Of a DNA stretch of 33,870 nucleotides, positions 28,373-33,870 are shown one piece after another. Numbering within the stretch: position 1 is the stretch's first letter; each line of letters starts with the position of its first letter. The DNA lies in contig NZ_JAEHOQ010000031.1 in NCBI RefSeq assembly GCF_016239305.1, positions 1-33,870 on the forward strand. Direction: 5' to 3'. A program made the translations under genes and the position numbers. The notes under the pieces were generated by a model that saw only the letters and a list, made by a program, of their open reading frames with translations, did no database searches and was not told where the DNA came from. Source of the stretch: Proteus vulgaris (GTDB lineage: Bacteria; Pseudomonadota; Gammaproteobacteria; Enterobacterales; Enterobacteriaceae).

Positions 28373-28498
28373 GCAGGTGAATACAACGTTGAGCGATGAA
28401 CGTTGTGCTCCATAATTGTAGTTTTTCTCATATTGAGTTCTTAATACAGAATAATTGACCATTATTAGACCGATGTTTATTGACATCGGTTTTTTTTT
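28373..28498 (+). ncRNA. fnrS: FnrS small regulatory RNA
   Basis: Anaerobically induced, Hfq-dependent sRNA that in E. coli represses aerobic metabolism genes under FNR control. The 5' end GCAGGTGAAT at 28373 matches E. coli FnrS, as I recall it, except for its immediate continuation. The next hairpin ACAACGTT/AACGTTGT (28383-28390 with 28399-28406) keeps the AGCGATG loop, and its base-pair changes relative to E. coli (GC to AU) are compensatory, followed by the conserved GCTCCATA. The terminator is ACCGATGT/ACATCGGT (28469-28476 with 28483-28490) plus a run of T. An FNR box and a -10 sit upstream. Its place after zntB is the E. coli location; dbpA, its other neighbour there, is missing. The middle of the RNA is divergent. 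Confidence 0.92.
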
Positions 28499-28530
28499 GC
28501 TTAAATTAATTGTTGGTGATTATTTGTACA

Positions 28531-28565
28531 TAAAAATCCTAAGTCTTGAAAACAAGACTTAGGAT
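28531..28565 (-). terminator. Terminator of ttcA
   Basis: Perfect 13-bp stem (28536-28548 with 28553-28565), AAAA loop, followed on the minus strand by T residues. It lies immediately beyond the ttcA stop codon and back to back with the fnrS terminator. Confidence 0.92.
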
Positions 28566-28573
28566 ATCGTGTT

Positions 28574-29497
28574 TTATTTCACTTCAATAATATCGAGTTT
28601 ATTTTGGCTAAAGTCAGGACGTTCATCATCTTCTTCTTGGAACATCACGGGTACGGCTGGAATATCATCTTTATCAAAAGCTAAATCGCCACCATTAATG
28701 ACTTCATCACCATGTTTGATATTAGCAAAATCAAATAATTGAGTATCACATAAGTGTGATGGAACAATATTCTGTGTTGCTCTAAACATCGTTTCAATGC
28801 GACCAGGGTAACGCTTATCCCAATCTCTTAGCATCTCTTTAATAACTTGACGTTGGAGATTAGGCTGTGAACCACAAAGATTACACGGGATAATTGGGAA
28901 TTGTTTTGCTTGTGCAAAACGCTCAATATCTTTTTCACGAGCGTAAGCAAGAGGGCGAATAACGATTTGTTTACCATCATCACTCATTAATTTAGGTGGC
29001 ATACCTTTAAGTTTCCCACCATAAAACATATTTAAGAATAATGTTTCTAAAATATCATCACGATGATGTCCTAGTGCGATCTTAGTAGCACCTAACTCTG
29101 TCGCTGTACGATACAAAATACCACGACGCAAACGAGAGCATAAAGAACAGGTTGTTTTACCTTCAGGAATAATATCTTTGACAATTCCATAGGTATTTTC
29201 TTCAACAATTCTATATTCCACACCGAGCTCATTTAAATACTCTGGTAAAATATGCTCAGGAAATCCAGGTTGTTTTTGGTCTAAATTCACGGCAATAAGT
29301 GAAAAATTAATTGGCGCACTTTTTTGCAGATTCATTAAGATAGAAAGTAGTGTGTAACTATCTTTACCGCCAGAAAGGCAGACCATGATTTTATCGCCAT
29401 CTTCTATCATATTAAAGTCAGCGATAGCTTGCCCAACATCGCGGCGTAAGCGTTTTTGTAGTTTGTTGAAATTATACTGTTCTTTTGGGATGCTCAT
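28574..29497 (-). CDS. ttcA: tRNA 2-thiocytidine biosynthesis protein TtcA
   Basis: Iron-sulfur enzyme that thiolates cytidine 32 of certain tRNAs. It has 307 residues from the chosen start (311 in E. coli). The PP-loop is SGGKDS, and the two CxxC pairs that hold the 4Fe-4S cluster and sulfur chemistry (TCSLCSR and PCNLCGSQ) are present, as is [27 protein letters not shown] start at ATG 29497 ([16 protein letters not shown]), which aligns with the E. coli N-terminus; an upstream GTG (29563) is open but unconserved. Neither has a good Shine-Dalgarno site. The C-terminal acidic tail is variable. Confidence 0.94.
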   Translation of the reverse strand: MSIPKEQYNFNKLQKRLRRDVGQAIADFNMIEDGDKIMVCLSGGKDSYTLLSILMNLQKSAPINFSLIAVNLDQKQPGFPEHILPEYLNELGVEYRIVEENTYGIVKDIIPEGKTTCSLCSRLRRGILYRTATELGATKIALGHHRDDILETLFLNMFYGGKLKGMPPKLMSDDGKQIVIRPLAYAREKDIERFAQAKQFPIIPCNLCGSQPNLQRQVIKEMLRDWDKRYPGRIETMFRATQNIVPSHLCDTQLFDFANIKHGDEVINGGDLAFDKDDIPAVPVMFQEEDDERPDFSQNKLDIIEVK

Positions 29498-29737
29498 TTT
29501 TACGGTTCTATATCGTTGCTGATTATTCTGTAATTTGCTAACCAAGACTTTGTTTTCTATCACGAACGTTGAATGATTTAAAAACTATATAAATCAATAA
29601 AATGTTTTACAACTCGATTGATGAGTGGTTTGGAAAACAAAGTTATTTATGGCAAGAAAATGGATAAGTCGCTAATGATAGCAGATGGTAGGGTAGTTTC
29701 GATATAGATAACTACAGTTAAGCGATTTCAAGGTAGT

Positions 29738-29774
29738 AAAAAGTAATAGCCTTATAGAAATGGATAAGGCTATT
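29738..29774 (-). terminator. Terminator of the hydN-like gene
   Basis: Eleven-bp perfect stem AATAGCCTTAT/ATAAGGCTATT (29745-29755 with 29764-29774), 8-nt loop, with a T-rich tail on the minus strand. Confidence 0.85.
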
Positions 29775-29780
29775 GTAATT

Positions 29781-30338
29781 TTAAATAGATATTCCATGTA
29801 TATTAATATCTTCGCGTAAAATCGAGTTTTTCCTACGTTCAGCAGTCAATTGCGTTAGGTCGTTATCAGAGACTAAAATTAAGGCGTCTTGAGGACAAAA
29901 TTCAACACAGGCAGGTCCTTGTTCTCTATGATTACATAAATCACATTTGACGATATCAATTTGAAAATGTTGGCCAAGATCTAAAAATGAAGTTGGGGAA
30001 GTGTTGTTTTTTTTCTCAAGCTCAATGGCGCCAAAAGGACAAGCTAAAAGACAGGCTCTACAACCAATACAATTTTCAGGGTGCGTTTCAACAAAGTTTT
30101 CACCACGTACTAATGCTTGTGTTTGGCAAGCTTGCGCACAAGGTGCATCTTCACATTGATGACAAACAGAAGCAGTAAACTGATGCATTAACTTAATAAT
30201 ACGTATTCTAGGATGAAAATTCTTTTTATTGAGAAAATCATTTCCATCTTTTTCTGATGTATGGCCGACAGAACAAACAACTTCGCACGTCTTACAGCCA
30301 ATACACTTTTTAGAATCAATAACAATTTGGCTATTCAT
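29781..30338 (-). CDS. HydN-like four-cluster ferredoxin
   Basis: Electron-transfer protein of 185 residues with sixteen Cys in four groups: 12/15/18/22, 59/62/67/71, 90/93/96/100 and 132/135/144/148. This predicts four 4Fe-4S clusters, as in HydN, HycB and other DMSO-reductase-type beta subunits. Closest by eye to E. coli HydN (KCIGCKTCEVVC, CHQCEDAPC, CDLCNHREQGPAC), which supports formate dehydrogenase H. There is no signal peptide and no catalytic partner (fdhF, hyp or molybdoenzyme gene) in the window. AGGT lies before the ATG. It could instead serve another oxidoreductase encoded elsewhere, so I withhold a symbol. Confidence 0.85.
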   Translation of the reverse strand: MNSQIVIDSKKCIGCKTCEVVCSVGHTSEKDGNDFLNKKNFHPRIRIIKLMHQFTASVCHQCEDAPCAQACQTQALVRGENFVETHPENCIGCRACLLACPFGAIELEKKNNTSPTSFLDLGQHFQIDIVKCDLCNHREQGPACVEFCPQDALILVSDNDLTQLTAERRKNSILREDINIHGISI

Positions 30339-30550
30339 CTTAATACCTATCTATAAGGATATGTATTTTATGATATATCGATAATGGAAGTGTTTTAATA
30401 ATATTAATCAAATTTATATTAAATAAATGAGGTTAAATAATAATAATGAAATCAAAAATAGCTTTTAAAACTAAAATAGAATGAGAATGAATAGTGTTTA
30501 ATAGAATATTAAGAATAAATTCTTAAAAAATACGTAAATGATCGTATATT

Positions 30551-30580
30551 AAAAAATGGCAATCTTATTCTGATTGCCAT
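30551..30580 (-). terminator. Terminator of leuE
   Basis: Nine-bp stem ATGGCAATC/GATTGCCAT (30556-30564 with 30572-30580), 7-nt loop, followed on the minus strand by six T residues. Confidence 0.88.
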
Positions 30581-30606
30581 CTCTTTAATAGAGTTGCTAT
30601 TAAAAA

Positions 30607-31248
30607 TCAGGATGATAATGTCGCTAGTTTAGTCGCGAATCCCATAAAGAAAAGTCCAATAACACCATTGCCTAATTTTGCAATATTTTTACGTGAGCCA
30701 AAGAAACGGGCAAGAGCTACACCACCAAATATTAGAAAAGAGAGATAAATAAAACTAAACGCTTCAAGCATGGAAGCAAGAATTAAATAAGATAATCCGG
30801 TATGTGCATAATTAAAATCTATAAACTGAACAAAAAATGAAATATAAAATAGAATCGCTTTTGGATTGGTCATACTTAATGTAAGCGCTTTTCTGAAAAC
30901 ATGTTTCTGTACTGTCGTTGTTTGTTCTGAATGTACTTTTTTGGAGAAAAAAGTTGCATGGATAATCTTTATTCCTAAATAAAGGAGGTAAAAAGCACCT
31001 AAAAAACGGACAATAGTAAAGAGTACGGGAGAGGCTTTTATAACAGATGCAACACCAATAAAGGCGAGAAAAATCAAAATGGCATCACCTAAAAAGACAC
31101 CAAATGCAGCACGATAACCATCCCGGACGCCACCGGATGCGCTTGTTTTTAGCACATAGAGTGTATTAGGGCCAGGAACGAGGATAATAAAAAACATGCC
31201 TGCAAGGTATGTCCAGATATTGAGTACACCAAATTGTTCAAGCCACAC
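30607..31248 (-). CDS. leuE: Leucine efflux protein LeuE (RhtB/LysE family)
   Basis: Inner-membrane amino acid exporter with six predicted helices, 213 residues from the chosen start (212 in E. coli LeuE/YeaS). Family signature VPGPNTLYVLK in the first helix, then GVFLGDAILIFLAFIGVA, RFLGAFYLLYLGIKI and LTNPKAILFYISFFVQFID, the last almost the same as E. coli LeuE. The start is GTG at 31248 with a GGGGG tract 5-6 nt upstream; a TTG four codons earlier (31260) is open but has a weaker site. LeuE exports leucine and some other hydrophobic amino acids. The Lrp control known in E. coli cannot be judged here. Confidence 0.9.
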   Translation of the reverse strand: MWLEQFGVLNIWTYLAGMFFIILVPGPNTLYVLKTSASGGVRDGYRAAFGVFLGDAILIFLAFIGVASVIKASPVLFTIVRFLGAFYLLYLGIKIIHATFFSKKVHSEQTTTVQKHVFRKALTLSMTNPKAILFYISFFVQFIDFNYAHTGLSYLILASMLEAFSFIYLSFLIFGGVALARFFGSRKNIAKLGNGVIGLFFMGFATKLATLSS

Positions 31249-31504
31249 GTTAACCCCCAAAAATCTTACTTTCTCTGTATTACTTAATGAATGGTTATTA
31301 TATAAAGAGAATCAGTATTATTTAAACGCATATTTTTATCGATATTGAGAATAAATGTTTGATATTTACTGCTTTCTGTATAAAAAATAGACATTTTTTA
31401 TTATTTCAAACGGATTACTGCATTGTCTTTCTTTTTTATGAATTGCGTCTCGCTCAAAAAGAGTTAGGGTTTAATTATATATAGATTTTTTATAAAGGTA
31501 AGTT

Positions 31505-32296
31505 ATGACAATTTCTCAAGTAGGTAAAATAAAGTTACCTTCCACAAAGTGTTTTCAATCATCATTTCAATCTGTCATTACTGATGTCATTGAGCAACTC
31601 TCTAAATTGTTAAAAGAAAGATTACATAGCATATATGTTTATGGCAGTGTGGCTAATGGATGTGCGACAGAGGGAATATCGGACTTAGATATTTGTTTAA
31701 TTTTAAATCATGAAATAAATGAAAGCGAAATTCATCTGTTAGATAATGCAAGAGTAACATTAGAAAAACAGCACTCTATTATCAGCAAAATTGATTTCGA
31801 TATCGGTGTTTTAAGCGAGATATTGGAACCTAACAATTTATACAGTTGGGGGTATTGGTTAAAACATCATTGTCGTTGTATTTTTGGTGATGATTTAACT
31901 CAATATTTTTTACCATTCTCACCATCAAGAAAAATTGCGTTGGCAATAAATGGTGATTTTGTGCAAGTTATAGATGGTTATATTAAACAGATGCATGAAA
32001 GGCCGTTGGCCATTGAAAAACATCACTTACAAAGGGCAATAGCACGCAAACTTATTCGCTCAACGAATATTTTACGTAGTGAAAAAGATGAGTCTTGGCC
32101 TGAAACACTGGAAGACTTTGTAAAAATAGTAGAAGCAAATTACCCTGATCAACAAAAAAATATTAATTATCTTTTATCTGAAAGCATAAGCCCAATCGAT
32201 GATATGAACGTGTTTATACAAAAAGCAAAGCTATTTACCTATTGGTTAGAAATCGAGTGTTTAAAGAAAGATAAAGAGGATAATCTGGGAAGCTAA
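31505..32296 (+). CDS. Pol-beta-type nucleotidyltransferase, aminoglycoside adenylyltransferase-like
   Basis: Predicted nucleotidyltransferase of 263 residues. The fold signature is complete: YGSVANG (46-52, GS at 47-48), SDLD (59-62, Asp60 and Asp62) and a third acidic strand KIDFDIGVL (Asp97/Asp99). A helical C-terminal region (about 155-260) follows, as in AadA/ANT and KNTase-type enzymes, but the sequence is not close to known AadA proteins that I can recall, so a resistance phenotype should not be assumed. AAAGGT lies before the ATG. No toxin/antitoxin (MNT/HEPN) partner is adjacent. It is AT-rich and followed by other accessory genes on the same strand. Confidence 0.72.
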   Translation: MTISQVGKIKLPSTKCFQSSFQSVITDVIEQLSKLLKERLHSIYVYGSVANGCATEGISDLDICLILNHEINESEIHLLDNARVTLEKQHSIISKIDFDIGVLSEILEPNNLYSWGYWLKHHCRCIFGDDLTQYFLPFSPSRKIALAINGDFVQVIDGYIKQMHERPLAIEKHHLQRAIARKLIRSTNILRSEKDESWPETLEDFVKIVEANYPDQQKNINYLLSESISPIDDMNVFIQKAKLFTYWLEIECLKKDKEDNLGS

Positions 32297-32425
32297 GACG
32301 TTTTTTATTGTTTAAAGAAGCATTTTTCTTATGTAAAGAGGCTAGACCTCTTAAGCTAACCAGACTATATTTATCTGTGTTTTTATACAGTATTTATGTT
32401 ATTCAATTACGGTAAGGAAAATGTG

Positions 32426-32722
32426 ATGTTAAAAGTGATTGCCGAAGATTTTATTAAAACAGAAGCGATAGAAATTGTTTTACCTCTTTATCGTGAACTT
32501 GTTGACGCGACTAAGAAAGAGCCTCTCTGTATTAGCTATAATTTATATGTTGATGAAAAAGATCCAGGCCACTTTGTCTTTGTTGAACAATGGCCAGATC
32601 ATGCTGCGCTTGATACACATTGTGCTAGTGAGCATTTTCAGCGACTAGTCCCTATGATCGATGCATATAAAAAAGCTGAGCCTAAATTTTTGCTTATGGC
32701 AGACGCTTTTGATGAAAATTAA
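32426..32722 (+). CDS. ABM-domain (antibiotic biosynthesis monooxygenase fold) protein
   Basis: Small cytoplasmic protein of 98 residues with a ferredoxin-like dimeric alpha/beta barrel fold. The pattern MLKVIAEDFIK, then ISYNLYVDEKDPGHFVFVEQWPDHAALDTHCASEHFQRLVP, is typical of the ABM/YgiN group, often cofactor-independent quinol monooxygenases. The start at 32426 follows AAGGA with 7-nt spacing; an in-frame ATG at 32396 would precede this site. The gene is 129 nt from the nucleotidyltransferase, so co-transcription is uncertain. The substrate is unknown. Confidence 0.8.
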   Translation: MLKVIAEDFIKTEAIEIVLPLYRELVDATKKEPLCISYNLYVDEKDPGHFVFVEQWPDHAALDTHCASEHFQRLVPMIDAYKKAEPKFLLMADAFDEN

Positions 32723-32788
32723 AAGTAATAAAACTTGTCTCATTTATAGTGAATACGCTAAATAATAAGAAGTAAAACAAGAGAGATA

Positions 32789-33109
32789 ATGATGTTAGCG
32801 AAGTATATATTTCAAATTGTAAACCAAGAAGATGGCTATCAAATTTTAAGTACCCAGAATTTTTTGGATAACTTAACAGAAATAACCAGAGTAACTCATA
32901 CTTGGTTATTTCCTGATGGTGTCATCTTGAAATGCATAGAAGAGATAGAAACGGAGCACTATGATAATGACGCTCAATGTCCTGAACATTGGATCACTTG
33001 GGAAATAGTAGAATCGAATAACAAAATTATCTCTCCTTGTCGAAAAGAATTTTTTAATTTATGCCAGCAAAGCTTTTGGTTAAAAATGCAACTTGCTAAT
33101 AATATATAA
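32789..33109 (+). CDS. Hypothetical protein, 106 residues
   Basis: I do not recognise this protein. It is soluble, slightly acidic, with four cysteines and several Trp (HTWLFPDG, EHWITWEI, SFWLKM), without signal peptide or membrane segment. GAGAG precedes two adjacent ATGs (32789 and 32792); the second has the better spacing. It is preceded by 66 nt after the ABM gene and followed by a pentapeptide-repeat gene on the same strand. A small alpha/beta fold is likely. Confidence 0.6.
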   Translation: MMLAKYIFQIVNQEDGYQILSTQNFLDNLTEITRVTHTWLFPDGVILKCIEEIETEHYDNDAQCPEHWITWEIVESNNKIISPCRKEFFNLCQQSFWLKMQLANNI

Positions 33110-33183
33110 ATATTAAATATAATAAATTTTAGTCTAGATCTGTTTTACCTCTATATTAATGTATATTTCTATTGGGTTCATAT

Positions 33184-33783
33184 ATGGAAAATTTAAAGAG
33201 CAATCAAGAATATTTAGATAGAACTTTTACTAAACTTGAAATTAATGAATTGGCACTTAGCAATATTATTTTTGAGGAATGTGAATTTCACCAGTGTAAT
33301 TTTTTATCTGCTAAGCTATCGCATTGCAAATTTGTACATTGCTTATTTGAACAGTGCAATTTAAGTTTAGCTAATTTTCCTAATACTCGATTTTCTAATA
33401 CTGAATTTGTCGGATGCAAACTTGTTGGTATTGACTGGACAAAAGCGTATTGGCCAAAATTTAATCTTTATTCTCAACTCAGTTTTAAAAATAGCATTTT
33501 AAGTGGATGCAACTTTTTTGGATTAAAACTGAGCGAATCTATTTTTGAAGAGTGTAGATTACATGATGTAGATTTTAGAAATGCGGAGCTTCAAAGATCA
33601 CTTATGATTGGTTCTGATTTTTCAAATAGTTTGTTCATGCAAACTAATTTAGAAGGGGTTGATTTTACTCATTCGCATTCTTTTGATATTGATATTCGGC
33701 AAAATAAAATGACAAAAGCAATTTTTTCTAAAATAGAAGCACTCGATTTACTCAAATATCTTGATATTAAATTGATTGATTAA
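33184..33783 (+). CDS. Pentapeptide-repeat protein
   Basis: A 199-residue right-handed quadrilateral beta-helix protein. Phe/Leu recurs every fifth residue: F30, F35, F40, L45, F50, F55, L60, then F70, F75, L80. A second set from about 110 (NFFGLKLSESIFEECRLHDVDF ... TNLEGVDFTHS) leads to a short C-terminal helix (EALDLLKYLDIKLID). The break near W85-L99 separates two coils. Qnr and MfpA share this fold and mimic DNA to protect gyrase, and two coils plus a C-terminal helix resemble Qnr architecture. However, the sequence is not QnrD or another Qnr that I know, so quinolone protection is only a hypothesis. The start at 33184 is preferred to a TTG at 33172. Confidence 0.82.
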   Translation: MENLKSNQEYLDRTFTKLEINELALSNIIFEECEFHQCNFLSAKLSHCKFVHCLFEQCNLSLANFPNTRFSNTEFVGCKLVGIDWTKAYWPKFNLYSQLSFKNSILSGCNFFGLKLSESIFEECRLHDVDFRNAELQRSLMIGSDFSNSLFMQTNLEGVDFTHSHSFDIDIRQNKMTKAIFSKIEALDLLKYLDIKLID

Positions 33784-33870
33784 TAGTCATAGAGAATTAA
33801 GTAATATTTAACGTGAGATTACTATACAGTGTAAATATTTAAGTTAATTAAAATAAAAACTATTTTGTAT

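Noticed and set aside
30360-30425. Search for an FNR box upstream of the hydN-like gene
   Set aside because: Only one acceptable half-site (ATCAA) was found; the paired half is poor.
30477-30495. Fur-box-like sequence upstream of the hydN-like gene
   Set aside because: About 12 of 19 positions match and only one half is good; expected by chance in such AT-rich DNA.
31505-32296. Calling the nucleotidyltransferase aadA
   Set aside because: The active-site pattern fits the superfamily, but the surrounding sequence is not AadA-like; a resistance gene name would be misleading.
33184-33783. Calling the pentapeptide-repeat protein Qnr
   Set aside because: The fold and layout are similar, but the sequence does not match QnrD or other Qnr proteins that I can recall.

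Overview
This AT-rich window reads as chromosome of an enterobacterium of the genus Proteus (Morganellaceae). The core proteins are clear orthologues of Escherichia coli proteins at nearly full length. The beta-class glutathione transferase (GstB) is very close, from memory, to the crystallised Proteus mirabilis enzyme but not identical, so a Proteus species other than P. mirabilis is my best guess (inference).

Layout: (1) 1-7.2 kb: slyA, slyB (opposite strand), anmK, pdxH, tyrS, pdxY, then an orphan SUKH/SMI1-KNR4 protein and gst. Except for the SUKH gene this follows the E. coli slyA-gst neighbourhood; mliC is not between anmK and pdxH. (2) 7.4-14.7 kb: a DUF3592 membrane protein, fabI and the sapABCDF operon, all on the minus strand. 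(3) 14.8-20.3 kb: a RyhB-type small RNA with a Fur box, pspF, the sigma-54 pspABCD operon, ycjX and ycjF. (4) 20.4-25.1 kb: an AT-rich stretch with small, partly broken ORFs, then tyrR, tpx and mppA. (5) 25.2-29.5 kb: a small outer-membrane beta-barrel gene, a DUF4377 lipoprotein, zntB, an FnrS small RNA with an FNR box, and ttcA. (6) 29.8-33.8 kb: a HydN-like four-cluster ferredoxin, leuE, and an accessory tail with a nucleotidyltransferase, an ABM-fold monooxygenase, an unknown protein and a pentapeptide-repeat protein.

Functionally the window is dominated by envelope and stress housekeeping: Psp membrane defence, the Sap system, Tpx peroxide defence, murein tripeptide and anhMurNAc recycling (MppA, AnmK), the vitamin B6 salvage pair PdxH/PdxY, fatty-acid synthesis (FabI) and aromatic amino acid control (TyrR). 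The two least obvious and best supported items are non-coding: a RyhB homologue between sapA and pspF, and an FnrS homologue between zntB and ttcA. Each has its expected regulator site (Fur, FNR), a conserved core and an intrinsic terminator.

I found no tRNA, rRNA, CRISPR array, insertion sequence or prophage. The candidates for something undescribed are the small ORF pair at 20584-20995 (one interrupted by an amber codon), the orphan immunity-like SUKH gene, and the accessory genes at the right end.
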